The position numbers were made by a program, and so were the translations under genes. A stretch of DNA of 64,000 bases, taken from the NCBI RefSeq assembly GCF_000526915.1, contig NZ_JAGZ01000001.1:744001-808000 (forward strand), written 5' to 3'. This stretch comes from Mycobacterium genavense ATCC 51234 (lineage in GTDB: Bacteria; Actinomycetota; Actinomycetes; Mycobacteriales; Mycobacteriaceae). Positions 31,995 through 42,244 of the stretch are shown in pieces. Below the pieces are notes generated by a model, which saw only the letters and a program-made list of their open reading frames with translations, was not told the origin of the DNA and made no database searches. Each line of letters begins with the position of its first letter. Within the stretch, counting starts at the first letter, position 1.

Positions 31995-33988
31995 GCGCCA
32001 GGTCGGCTTTCGGGTGCCGCTTTGAACAGCGCCACGATCTCGCCGACCTGAGGGTCGGCGCGTAGCTGTTCCAGCGTCTCCGGCAGCGGCAACCGCCAAT
32101 TCGGATACTCGTCGATGGTGCCGGGCAGGTTCGGTTGGCGCCGCTCGGCGAGAATGTCGTAGGGCGAGATCAACTTCAACCGACTTGGTGTCGCGGCCAA
32201 GAAGCGGTGCATCGCGGCGCTGAATGCGGCCTCGTCCGGTTCGCCGACCAGAAACCCTTCGGATTGCAGCAGCGCCGACCACTCCGCTTTTTCGTTGCGG
32301 GCCGAGGCCTCTTCGGCCAAAACATCGTCGAGCAGACCGAGCTTCGCGCGCACCCGCACGTGTTCCCCGCGAAAGAAGCCGGCCGCCGTGGGAAGGTCGT
32401 GCGTGGACACGCTGGCGGCTGCGCGTGACGGCCACCTCGACGGGGGGAGCAACGGTTGCTCGGGCACGGATTGGTCGCGAGTGAACCAGGACACGGCACA
32501 ACCCAGCATGCCGTGATCGCCAAGTGCCGCAGTGACTTCCGGCTCGACTGTGCCCAAGTCCTCGCCGATGACGATCGCTCCCGCTCGTTGCGCCTCCAGC
32601 GCCAACACCGCAAGCATGACGTCGGCGTCGTAATGGACGTAGGTGCCGCGGTCGGGCGAGTCGCCCGGCGGTATCCACCACAGCCGCCACAATCCGGCGA
32701 CATGATCGATGCGCAAACCGTCGGAGTGCCGCAGCACGGCGCGCAGCATGTCGCGCAGGGCCGCGTACCCGGTGGCGGCAAGCCGGTCCGGCCGCCACGG
32801 CGGGAGGCCCCAATCTTGGCCGCGCGGGGTGAAGTTGTCCGGGGGTGCGCCGACATGGACTCCGGTGGCAAGCATGTCGGCCAGTGCCCACGCGTCGGCG
32901 CCATCGGCGTCCACGCCCACCGGCAGGTCGTGCAAAACGCCCAGTGCCATACCGGCTTGTCGTGCGGCGTCACGCACGGCGCCAAGTTGCTCGGAACACC
33001 GTAGCTGCACCCAGGAGTGGAAGGCGATCCTGGGGGTCAGCTCGTCGCGAGCCGCGGTAACGGCCGGTCCTGCGACATCCCGCAGTGGCTGCGGCCATCG
33101 CGACCAGCGCCCGCCATGGCGTTCGGCCAGTGCGCAGTACGTGGCCCAGTCGCGCAACCCCGTCGACACCGGTAACTCATCTAGCGGGTTGGGCCGGCCC
33201 TCGGCGCGCCAAAGCAATTCCAGGGCAGCGCGTTTGGCGGCCCAGACGAGGTCGTGGTCAATGCGTTCGGTATCGGGCGCGACCCGCAGCGCATCCACCT
33301 CCGTGCGCGTCTGCTGGTCGGCTCGATGGTAGGCGTCGAGGTCCTCGATGCGATGCGAAGGGCGAGCGGGTTGGCGAATCGGCGGCTGGACGGGGGTGTA
33401 CGGCGACGGCTGCACCGGATGCGTTGGGCCGGGTGCATGCAACGGATTGACCAAGACCGCACCGGCGCTGTGCGCAGTTGCGGTCCAACCGATGAATTCC
33501 CGCAGGTCCGCAAGATCGCTGATCCCCCACGAGCGCTGCGAGCGCAGCGCGTACAGCTGCAGCACCCACCCCCAGGTGACCGGCGTCTGCGGAACCTGCG
33601 GTGGGGCCACCACCAGGGTGATTTCCTGGCCGTCACCGGTGTGCAACCGGTAGAAGCCCGGCGGCACATCGCCGGGCACCGCGTCGCGCACGTCGGTCTG
33701 GCTGCCGTCCTCGCCCACCAGCGCCACCGCACCGGGTACGGGGTGCGGCCGGCCGTTCGCGCGCATCGCGATCGTCGGCGCTAGGGCCCCGGCGCTTGCC
33801 TGCTCGGCCAGCTTTGCCAATTCGCGGCGCCGGTCGGCTTCCGTGGCGGCGTCGACCTCGAGCAAGGCCAGAACTCGGATCACGACGTCGGCGTCGACCT
33901 CTACCGCCTCGCGTCGTTCATTGCGGTAAAAGGTCGCCACCCCATGGGCTTTGGCCAGTCGTCGTAGGTCTTCGGGCACCGGGGACAC
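31976..33988 (-). CDS. malQ: MalQ-type 4-alpha-glucanotransferase (GH77)
   Basis: 670 residues. GH77 motifs are [28 protein letters not shown] (nucleophile Asp), [13 protein letters not shown] (general acid Glu) and [12 protein letters not shown]. It disproportionates maltodextrins in the cytoplasm. GTG 33988 gives a family-like N-terminus [16 protein letters not shown]; the open frame extends to 34153 without similarity. It is clearly different from the longer MalQ of M. tuberculosis (Rv1781c) as I recall it, so it may be a second or replacing copy. Placed tail-to-tail with metH, with stops overlapping by 19 bp. Confidence 0.88.
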
Positions 33989-34017
33989 ATTCGTCGGTGT
34001 ACCCGCGTCGGGCCGCC

Positions 34018-34851
34018 TTACACGGCCGGTTCTGCGGTCAACATTGCCGACAGGTAACCGGAGGATCCGCCGAACGAGGCCAGCTCGTCCTGCGGCAGCT
34101 GAAAACCGTTGGCGGAGAAGGCCTGTTCGCTCGTCGTGATGTCGACCCGCCACCCGCGCTCGCTGAGGTACTCGCTGGCGGCATTGCGATCACCGGTGTA
34201 GAACAGCTCGGCCAGGTTGATCTTGGAGCCGATGCGCCGCGAGCGCTCGGTGAGCTTTTCTGCCCAATCCGCGGGAATGTTGCGAAAGTCCATGTGCTCG
34301 CAGGCAATTCGGCTGCCCGGCGCCGAGAGTGCGGCGACGTTGTCGAACAACCGGTCCTGCGCGTCCGGCGGCAGGTAGACGAGCAGCCCCTCGGCGCTCC
34401 ACGCGGTCGGCCTCGACGGATCGAATCCGGCGTCGAGGAGCGCCGCCGGCCAGTCTTCGCGCAGGTCGATCGCGACCGTGCGACGTTGCGCGGCCGGCTG
34501 CGCGCCCAGCTCGGCGAGCGTGCGGGTCTTGAACTCGATCACACCCGGCTGGTCGATTTCGTACACCACCGTGTCGGCCGGCCACGGCAGCCGGTAGGCT
34601 CGGGTGTCCAGGCCGGATGCCAGAATCACGGCCTGGCGCACACCCGCGGCGGTGGCTTGGGTGAAGAAGTCGTCGAAGAACCGGGTGCGCACGGTGATCT
34701 GCTCGATCACGGCCTTGCGGTTCATCACCGGATCGTCGGTGTCGCCCCGTTTTCCGTCGATCAGTTTGATGAAGGTATCGCTACCCACCGCCCGCACCAG
34801 GGGATCGGCCCAGGGGTCGTTCAGCAACGCATTGGGCCCCTGCGAAGCCAT
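34018..34851 (-). CDS. SAM-dependent methyltransferase (Rv0146/SACE_4289 family) with lost normal start
   Basis: 277 residues from ATG 34851. The family motifs VILASGLDTRAYRLPWP (SAM loop), VYEIDQPGVIEFK and the AEGLLVYLPPDAQDRLF region are intact. The conserved family N-terminus RTENDTWDLASSVGATATAV is encoded in the same frame upstream, up to 34932. No ATG, GTG or TTG precedes it: an ACG occupies the expected start (ACG-GCG-CGC-ACC), with GGAG just upstream. Either the start was mutated ATG to ACG, a rare ACG start is used, or translation begins at Met of MASQGP with a 27-residue loss. Such O-methyltransferases are numerous in mycobacteria; substrate unknown. Confidence 0.8.
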   Translation of the reverse strand: MASQGPNALLNDPWADPLVRAVGSDTFIKLIDGKRGDTDDPVMNRKAVIEQITVRTRFFDDFFTQATAAGVRQAVILASGLDTRAYRLPWPADTVVYEIDQPGVIEFKTRTLAELGAQPAAQRRTVAIDLREDWPAALLDAGFDPSRPTAWSAEGLLVYLPPDAQDRLFDNVAALSAPGSRIACEHMDFRNIPADWAEKLTERSRRIGSKINLAELFYTGDRNAASEYLSERGWRVDITTSEQAFSANGFQLPQDELASFGGSSGYLSAMLTAEPAV

Positions 34852-35002
34852 CGCGCGCTGAGTCGCGACAGCCGTCGCGGTCGCCCCGACGCTGGATGCC
34901 AGATCCCAGGTGTCATTCTCGGTGCGCGCCGTGCCGCTCCATCTCCGCGTTAGTTAGCTGACGTAACCACCGCTACTGTACGCGCCCACGCCCGAGCGCC
35001 GA

Positions 35003-35230
35003 CTAGAGGCGCAGCACCGGCGCCAGCGCCGAGAGCGGGATGTGCGCCTGGACGGTGCCGCCGTCCAAGTACCACTGCGGCAGGCCCGGGGAGAAGTTGA
35101 TCGGCTCGTCGTGGCCGACGGGGTAGTCGGGCATGTAGAGGATCAGTTCTTCGGGTGTGCCCCCGACAAGGTGTACTCCGGCGCGTACAAGGCGTGGGCG
35201 CTGACCACGCAGACACCGCGCACGCTGCGC
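35003..35230 (-). pseudogene. C-terminal remnant of an exported RsiV/MPT64-like (DUF3298) protein
   Basis: Ends ...INFSPGLPQWYLDGGTVQAH IPLSALAPVL, which resembles the C-terminal strand-helix of DUF3298 proteins. The part just before, VVSAHALYAPEYTLSG, is in another frame; one G missing from the G-run at about 35155 joins them. The upstream part of the gene is gone, cut by the rearrangement that put the mceA tail next to it at 35229. Family assignment is by general resemblance only. Confidence 0.4.
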
Positions 35231-35486
35231 CAACCCCGATAACCCGTCGCCCGGAGCCCCGGCGACTCCGGTGCCGAACCGGCCGTGGGTGCCGCCGGTG
35301 GCGCCGAAGGCCCCGTGGATACCCCAGTCGTCTTTCGGGGGCAATGTGGGCCCCGTCGGCAGCCAATACGAGCGGAACATGCTCAGCGTGATCACCGGTG
35401 CGGTCGCCACGCCGGCCACCGAGCTACTGCTGGGCCCAATCGCGCGCGGCACCACGGTATCGCTGAAATCCGGAGGACCTCAATGA
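35229..35486 (+). pseudogene. mceA 3' fragment (displaced by inversion)
   Basis: Encodes ANPDNPSPGAPATPVPNRP and then GGNVGPVGSQYERNMLSVI with LLLGPIARGTTVS, the standard MceA C-terminus. It has no start of its own. The 5' part of the same gene is at 40068-41374 on the opposite strand. Its stop overlaps the mceB start by ATGA, the normal operon junction. Therefore the inversion breakpoint lies inside mceA at about 35225-35230. Confidence 0.8.
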
Positions 35487-36536
35487 GATTCCGGGCACCG
35501 TTGATCGGCCTCACGCTGTTCATGGTCGTCGCATTGACGCTCACCTGGCTGGTGTACGTGAGCCTGCGCCGCGACGTTGCCGGCGACACGGCCAAGTATT
35601 CGGCGCTGTTCACCGACGTGTACGGGCTGCGCGAAGGCGACGACGTCCGGATGGCCGGGGTCCGGGTGGGCCGGGTGGAAAGCATCGCTCTGGACCGGAA
35701 ACTCGCGCGAGTCGCGTTCGTGGTGCAAACCGATCAACACCTGTACGGCAACACCGTCGCGTCCGTGACGTACCAAAACATCGTCGGACAGCGCTACCTC
35801 GGGCTGTCGTTGGGGCCGGAGGGCAGTCATGCCCCGCTCCCGCCGGGCAGCGTGCTGCCGCTGGCCCGCACCGAACCGTCCTTCGACGTCACCGCGCTGC
35901 TCAACGGCTACGAGCCGCTGTTCAGCCTGCTCAACCCGCAGGACGCCGACAACCTCACCAAGGGGATCATCGCGTCGCTGCAGGGCGACACCGCGTCGCT
36001 GACCACGTTGATCAGCCAAACATCAACGCTCACCGAAACATTCGCGGGCCGCGATCAGGCCCTTGGCGACGTGATCACCAACCTCAACAAGGTGGTCGGA
36101 AACCTCGCCCGGCAGAACGACAGCCTCGACGGGGTCATCCCAAACACGCGACGTGGTGGACCGGCTGGACCGACGGCGCCCGGAGCTGGTGGCCTCGGTG
36201 GGCGAGCTGTCCCGGGTGATGGGGCGGCTTTCGACTTCGGCCAACGACGTGTACCCGGCGCTGCGCGAGTTCATCGACCGCAAGCCCGGTGTGGCCAGAC
36301 ATCTGATGGACGTCGAGCCACAGCTGGCGTTCTTCGGCGACAACATCCCGCTGCTACTGAAAGGGCTTGTCCGCGTGGGTAACCAGGGCGCCTACGGCAA
36401 TGCCTACGTGTGCGACGTCAACTTCATGGGATTCTTCCCCGGCCTCAATGACGTCGTTCCGATCATCGCCGCCGCCGCCACCCCGGGAAACAAGATGTGG
36501 CACACCCCGAGGTGTAGGAGTACCGCCGGTGGCTGA
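35483..36536 (+). pseudogene. MceB-family protein, frameshifted
   Basis: N-terminal membrane anchor (LIGLTLFMVVALTLTWLVYV, about 6-25), then the MCE/MlaD domain with LFTDVYGLREGDDVRMAGVRVGRVE. It would carry lipids as part of a periplasm-spanning Mce tunnel. After DNDSLDGVI-type residues the frame shifts at about 36137-36142. The rest (QTRDVVDRLDRRRPELVASV to the stop) is in another frame; loss of GA from ATC[GA]CC explains it. Restored length would be about 351 residues, normal for MceB. The stop overlaps the mceC start. Confidence 0.82.
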
Positions 36537-37574
36537 TTCGTCGGTATGGCAGCGTTTCACGAAGCGCCCGCTGGAGAGCTACAACCCCACGTGGCTTGGG
36601 TTTATCGCCGTCGCGGTGGTCACGGTGCTGATCGGGGCGATGCTGGCGGTGCACGCCATCGGGGCCGGCTACCGGCACTACACCGCGGAGTTTCTGCAAG
36701 CGGCCTCGCTGCGGGCCGGCAACCCGATCGTCGTCGCCGGTATCCCGGTCGGCGAAGTCACCAGCATGCGTCTCGACGGCGATCACGTCGAGGCGGGTCT
36801 GAAGATTCGCGACGACATCGTGCTGGGCAAGGATTCGCGAGCCGCGATCAAGGTCACCACCATCCTGGGTTCGCGTTATCTGTCGGTGCAGCCCAACGGC
36901 TCGGCGACACTGCCGCACAACACGTTTGACCTGGCGCACACCGAAGTCCCCTACGATCTGCAATCGGCGCTGCAGGATGCCACCACGACGTTCGAGCAGG
37001 TCGATTCGGACCGCTTCGCCCAGTCGCTCGCGGTGCTGGGAAAGCAGCTCGAGGGACTGCCCGCGGTGGTGCCGCAGGCGATGCGCAACATCGGATCGCT
37101 GTCGTCGATCATCGCGGTGCGCCGCGACCAACTGGGCCAGCTGTTGCTCAACACCGAACGGGTGACCAACACGGTGCGGCGTCAGCAGGCCGGGCTCGGC
37201 AATCTCATCAACCAGGGGCAGGACCTGCTGAGCCACTTCGTCGCACGGCGCGCCGTTTCCACGCGATGATGCAATCGCTGACCACCCTGGTGGACACCAT
37301 GAGCCGGATCCTGGTCAACGACCGCTCCGGTCTGGACTCGCTGGTCGCCGACATGCGGGACTTCACCGCAATGATGGCTCAGCACGACGACCTGCTGAGC
37401 AACTTGCTGCAGATCAGCCCGATCTTCTTCCGCGAAGCGGCCAACCTGACTGGCGAGGGCAACGCGGTCAATTTCAACGCCAACAACGTCCCGCTCATCG
37501 ACTCGTGGATGTGTGTGATCAGCGGGCGTGCCAAGCAGTTCGGCATGATCCAGTACTTCAAGGACTGCAAGTGA
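36529..37574 (+). pseudogene. MceC-family protein, frameshifted
   Basis: GTG 36529 overlaps the mceB stop. One membrane helix (about 22-43) is followed by the MCE domain with AASLRAGNPIVVAGIPVGEV. The frame ends prematurely at 37269 after LLSHFVARRAVSTR; the continuation FHAMMQSLTTLVDTMSRIL is in the next frame. One T missing from the run at 37256-37258 accounts for it. The C-terminal part (to 37574) is otherwise well kept, with restored length near 349. A truncated 246-residue product retaining the MCE domain could still be made. Confidence 0.8.
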
Positions 37575-38692
37575 TGGCGTCGAAGCTGCGGTCCAGGGCG
37601 GTGGCCATCCTCGCCGCCCTGGCGGTGCTGGCCGCGGCGGGCGGTGTCGGTTGGTGGTGCCTGGGTTCGGACCAGGAGACGATCTCCGTGACGGCCCAAT
37701 TCGACAGCGCCTCAGGCCTTTACGAGGGCAATGTGGTGGCGGTGCTGGGGATGCCGGTGGGCAAGATCACCAAGATCACCGCCAAGGGCCTCTACGTCGA
37801 AGTCGAGTTCACCGTCGATCGCCACGTCAAGGTTCCCGCCACCGCCCAGGCCGTGACGGTGTCCACCTCGATTCTCACCGACCGGCAGATCGAGCTCACC
37901 CCGCCGTACCGCGGCGGCCCGGTGCTGGAAAATCACGACACCATCGGGTTGACCCGGACCAGGACGCCGGTCGAATTCAGCCGGGTGCTCAGCGTCCTCG
38001 ACAAGGTCACCAAATCGCTGGAGGGAGACGGCCACGGCGGCGGCCCCGTCGCCGACGTCCTCAACAACGGGACCAAGGTGGTCCAAGGCAACGGCGACCA
38101 GATCAAATCGTCGCTCGATGAGCTGGCCAAGGCGCTGCGGCTGTCCAGCGACGGCGGTGCGACGACCCGTGAGCAGATCACCACGATCGTCAAGAACATC
38201 AGCACGCTGTTCGACGCGCTGGCCGCCAACGACGGCAAGCTGCGCGAATTCGCCGCCACCATCCACCAGGTCAGCCAGATCATGGCCGACGAGGACATCG
38301 GAAGCGGCAGCACCGGAAGAAGATTCGAGCAACTGGTCGAACGGGCCGGCGACCTGCTCGACGCCAACCGCGACGCCATCAAGCAGAGTCTGCGGAACGG
38401 CAACACCACGCTGAAGATGGTGACCGACCAACGGCGAGACCTCACCGAGCTGCTGGATATGGCGCCGATGCTGGTCGACAACGCCTACAACATGATCGAC
38501 CGCGCGAACGGCGCCGTGCGCGCTCGATTCCTCACCGACCGATTGGTGTTCGACAGCCAATACACCAAAGAGATCTGCAATCTGATGGGTCTTCGCCAAC
38601 TCGGCTGCAGCACGGGCACAATCCAGGACTTCGGGCCGGATTTCGGGCTGATCTACGTGCTGGACGGCATGGCCGCGATGGGGCATAAATGA
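37574..38692 (+). CDS. MceD-family substrate-binding protein
   Basis: The only fully open gene of this mce cluster. 372 residues. N-terminal signal-anchor (AVAILAALAVLAAAGGVGW), MCE domain (VTAQFDSASGLYEGNVVAVLGMPVGKI, about 40-125), then the long helical region of the family. It starts in the stop of mceC (TGATG) and ends overlapping mceE (ATGA). Alone it cannot form a transporter because the permease genes and the other five Mce proteins are damaged. Letter D follows operon order. Confidence 0.85.
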   Translation: MASKLRSRAVAILAALAVLAAAGGVGWWCLGSDQETISVTAQFDSASGLYEGNVVAVLGMPVGKITKITAKGLYVEVEFTVDRHVKVPATAQAVTVSTSILTDRQIELTPPYRGGPVLENHDTIGLTRTRTPVEFSRVLSVLDKVTKSLEGDGHGGGPVADVLNNGTKVVQGNGDQIKSSLDELAKALRLSSDGGATTREQITTIVKNISTLFDALAANDGKLREFAATIHQVSQIMADEDIGSGSTGRRFEQLVERAGDLLDANRDAIKQSLRNGNTTLKMVTDQRRDLTELLDMAPMLVDNAYNMIDRANGAVRARFLTDRLVFDSQYTKEICNLMGLRQLGCSTGTIQDFGPDFGLIYVLDGMAAMGHK

Positions 38693-39869
38693 CGGCCGTC
38701 CGAGCATGCCTCGCCGTCGCGGCCACGGTGCTGATCACCTCGGATGCGGCACGAATGGCCTTGCCAGCCTTCCCCTTCCGGCGCCCGGGCTGGGGTCCGG
38801 CTGATACACCTTGACCGCGGTGTTCTCCAACGCGCTCAACCTGCCGATGAACGCCAAGGTCAAGCTCGCCGGCGCCGACGTCGGGCAGGTCGAAGCGATG
38901 GTCGCACACGACTACACTGCGGTCACCACGCTGCGGATCAGAAACGGCGTGCTGCTGCCGCGCGGCAGTACCGCCGAATTGCGCACCGCCACACCGCTGG
39001 GCGACGTGTTCGTCGCGCTGAAGCCGCCCCCCCAACGATCCCGCCGGCGATCCGATGCTGCACGACGGCGACACCATCGGCCCGGATTCGATGGCCGCGG
39101 CGGCGACCGTCGAATCGGTGTTGAGCTCAGCGGCGATCCTGGTCAACGGCGGAGCGGTGCGCAACTTCACCAACATCATCAACGGTTTCGGTAAGGCCAC
39201 GGGTGATCAGGGCCAGGCGTTCGGTGAGCTGATCCGCAAGTCCAACCAGCTGGTCGCAACGCTCGATGCCAGGTCCGGCCAGATCTCGGACGCGTTGACC
39301 CAATTGTCCCGTCTGGCAGACCAACTCGATGCCAGGAACGCCACCGTCACCGATTTGATGACCGCGGCCCGGCCCGCCACCGCGGCCCTGGCCGACAACA
39401 GCGCCGAGCTGTCCAACCTGGCCGTGCAGGTGGGCAACACCTCCCGGTTGCTGGCCAGGTTCCCGTCGATCGGGGGAACCGACACCAGCGGGCGCAGCAT
39501 CATCGCCGACCTCAACACGATCGCCGGGGCGACCAACGACGTGGCGGTGAGCCCGGTACCAGCTTCTACGCGGTGAACCGGCTGATTCCCCCGCTGGTGA
39601 AATCGACGTCGGGCAGCGCGATTTCGGTGCATGTGGGTGTCGACAAGCTGATCCTCGGGTCGCTGCCCGACATTGGGTACCCCGGTGACATCGGGCTGCA
39701 CGGTCCGCATCACTACAACATGAACCTGCTCGTCGGCACGCTGAAGTACACGCTGTGGCGTTTGCAAGAACGGGTGGTCGGCCGGGGACCGAACTCGCCG
39801 CAGGTTCCCGTCATCCCCGACCCGACCGTCCCCGGCCAGATCGACATCGCCCCGGGGCCGCCACCGTGA
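38689..39869 (+). pseudogene. MceE-type lipoprotein (Lpr), multiply disrupted
   Basis: ATG 38689 overlaps the mceD stop. A signal peptide and lipobox region (ITS-GC) are visible only after restoring one G at about 38742. The next lesion is an in-frame TGA at 38802-38804 (expected Gly codon). The seven-C run 39027-39033 has one C too many, and a G is missing at about 39555. The MCE domain (FSNALNLPMNAKVKLAGADVGQV) and the helical part are otherwise well preserved up to the stop at 39869. At least three frameshifts and a nonsense codon make this gene dead unless the sequence is faulty. Confidence 0.85.
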
Positions 39870-40066
39870 TCGCCACTGCCGTCGACGTCGTGGTCAAGGT
39901 GGTGCGGGCCGCGCACCGCCGACAGGTGTGGCTGTCGGCGGCCGGACTGGTGCTGACCCTGGTGGTCGGAACCGCCTACCTGCTGATCGGGGCACTGCGG
40001 GTGACACCGTTCGCGTCGTCCTACCGGGTCACCGTGCAGCTGCCGGAATCCGGTGGCTTGCTGCCC
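39866..40066 (+). pseudogene. mceF 5' fragment, truncated at the inversion breakpoint
   Basis: GTG 39866 overlaps the mceE stop (GTGA). About 67 residues remain: one membrane helix (VWLSAAGLVLTLVVGTAYLL) and the beginning of the MCE domain, SSYRVTVQLPESGGLLP. After about 40066 the sequence is the reverse complement of mceA coding sequence, so the remaining several hundred residues are lost. No other mceF part is visible in this window. Confidence 0.8.
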
Positions 40067-40067
40067 A

Positions 40068-41374
40068 GCCCGGTACCGGTGGCGACGGCGGAAGCCAGGA
40101 GGGCAGCGGGGGATTGGGATCGGCCAGGTTGGGGTTCGGGTTGATCAGCGGTAGTCCGACCGCGACGAGGTTTCCGTCCGGGCCGATGACCGTGCCCGGC
40201 GGCGGTGCCAGATCCTTGGGCGGCTGATAGTTCTGCGGCAGCAGCACTTCCGGCAGGTCGGGCGCACCGGAACCAGCGGCGCGGTAAAACAGCTGGGCCC
40301 CTTCAATTCTCCGTAATGCGGACAGTCCGCGCGGGTGTAGGTGGACGACGGGGTGAAGGTCAGCATCGCGCGCATGTTGCCGACGTCTCGCCCCGGCACC
40401 CAGACTTCCTCCATGAAGTTGTTGGCCAGGTTGTCCAATTTGGTGACCGCGGGCACGAAATTGTTCGACTTCATCGCCAACACACCGAGCACCGGCGTGA
40501 AATCGCTGGTGATGTGGATGAGCTGGTCGATGTGATGGTCGAACGACTCATGCACGGTACCGACGGTGTCTTCGGCGCCGAACAGCAGCGAGGTCAACTG
40601 CCCGCGCGTCTCGGCGAAGGTCCGCATCGGCTCGACGGCCTGGTGCAGGGCGTCGAGAAGATCGGGTGCTGTCTGGGCGAGTCCACCGGCGGCGTCGACG
40701 AGTGCGGACACCGTCGACGGCCCCGCGTCCGTGCTGACAATCGAATTGAGTTGGTCCAGAAGGCGATTCAGTTGCGCCCCGGCTTTGAGCAGGGGCACCC
40801 GGCGGTGATCGGTGGCCGCGCCCAGTGCGGCCAGGATCCCGATCGACCTGTCGTCGCGGCCACGGCCGGCGGCGGCCAGCAGGTCGCGCAACTTGCTGAT
40901 CGTGGTCTGAAACAGCACGGTCGGAAGCCCGCTGTCTTCCGGAATGTGCGCTCCCGGCCGGATCGCCCCAGCCGGGCCCTGCTGTTTGCCGGCGCTGACC
41001 AGCTGGACCGAAGACAACGCGAAGACGTTGCTGGGCACCACGCGCGCGGTGACCGCGGCCGGAATCGACTTGGCGAACTCGAGTTTCAGATCGATGTGCA
41101 CGTAGTTGGGTTTGCCGTTGGACGCGGGAACGACGTCGTCGACCATCCCGACGAGCACGCCGTGATACTTGACGTCGGACTTCTGGGGCAGCCCGTCGCC
41201 GACGTTGACCAGATCCGCGATCACCCGGACGTAGTCGTTGAGCCGGCCGGTGGACTTGAGCAACATCGCGGCGGTCAGCAGGGCCGCGACCACCACCACC
41301 GCCACACCTGTGGCAAGCAGCTGCCGATCCGTCGGCCCGCGGCCGTCCAGTTCGAAGGAATTCCCCCGACGCAT
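40068..41374 (-). pseudogene. mceA 5' fragment, frameshifted and cut by inversion
   Basis: ATG 41374 lies 4 bp after the restored yrbEB stop. Membrane anchor (LLATGVAVVVVAALLTAAML), MCE domain with VRVIADLVNVGDGLPQKSDVKYHGVLVGMVDDV, then the helical part to CPHYGELKGPSCFTAPLVP. One base missing at about 40261-40268 shifts the frame; the continuation LPEVLLPQNYQPPKDLAPPP and proline-rich tail to PPSPPVPG is in another frame. At 40068 the gene stops against mceF sequence in opposite orientation; the last about 85 codons are at 35229. Confidence 0.83.
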
Positions 41375-41378
41375 CTGC

Positions 41379-42243
41379 CTACCCACCGAACCTTGGGCCG
41401 GCGTCTACCCCCCCACAACGCCATGGTCAGCAGCATGTTGACCATGATCACGACGGTGATGCTGGCCCGCATGCCATGCCCGGCGGCCACTCCGACACCC
41501 TCGGGCCCGCCGGTCGCGTAATAGCCGTATTAGCACTGAATCGTGGACGCGATCCACACGAAGATGACGGCCTTGATCAACGAGTAGACGATGTCCTGGC
41601 CGGCCAGCATCAGCGTGAAGTAGTGCAGGTAGGAGCCGGTCGAGCCGCCGCTGCTGATCCCCACCACGAGCTGGGTGGTCAGATAGCCGATCGCCAGGCA
41701 CGCGACATACAGCGGGACACTGGCCGCCACCGAGGCGACGAGCCGGGTCGTCACCAGATACGGAATCGGGCGGATGGCAATCGATTCCAGCGCGTCGATT
41801 TCCTCGGCGATCCGCATCGACCCCAGCTGAGCGGTGAAGCGGCAGCCGCCTTGCATGGCGAAGGCCAGCGGCGCCATCAGCGGCGCCAGCTCGCGGGTGT
41901 TGACCAACGAGGAGACGAAACCGGTGGCCGGGCCCAGGCCCAGCAGGTCGAGGAAGTTGTAACCCTCGATGCCGACCAGCGCGCCCACGGTCATCCCGAG
42001 CACCACGGCCACCCCGGCGGTTCCGCCGCCCACCACGATCGAGCCGTTGCCCCAGGTGATGTTGGACAGCAGTCGCAAGAATTCGCCGCGGTAATGGCGC
42101 AACGCGAGCGGCACCGCCACCAGCGCCCGGACGAAGAAGACCAGCAGGTGGCCCAGCCGAAGGATCGGCACGGTTCCCCTGCGGTACAGCCGGACCGCCG
42201 GGACGGTCAGTGCTGCCAACGGCCGGTAGGCAGAAACCGCCAT
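41379..42243 (-). pseudogene. YrbEB/MlaE-family permease, nonsense and frameshift
   Basis: Starts MAVSAYRPLAALTVP at 42243. Integral membrane ABC permease of the MlaE family, with EIDALESIAIRPIPYLVTTR, the coupling-helix signature. A TAA at 41530-41532 replaces a Tyr codon in the conserved C-terminal QCYYGYYATGGPEGVG. The seven-base G run (C run 41407-41413 on +) is one base too long before the natural end VDAGPRFGG. Together these remove the last membrane helix. The nonsense change is a substitution, not an indel, which favours real decay. Confidence 0.83.
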
Positions 42244-42244
42244 G

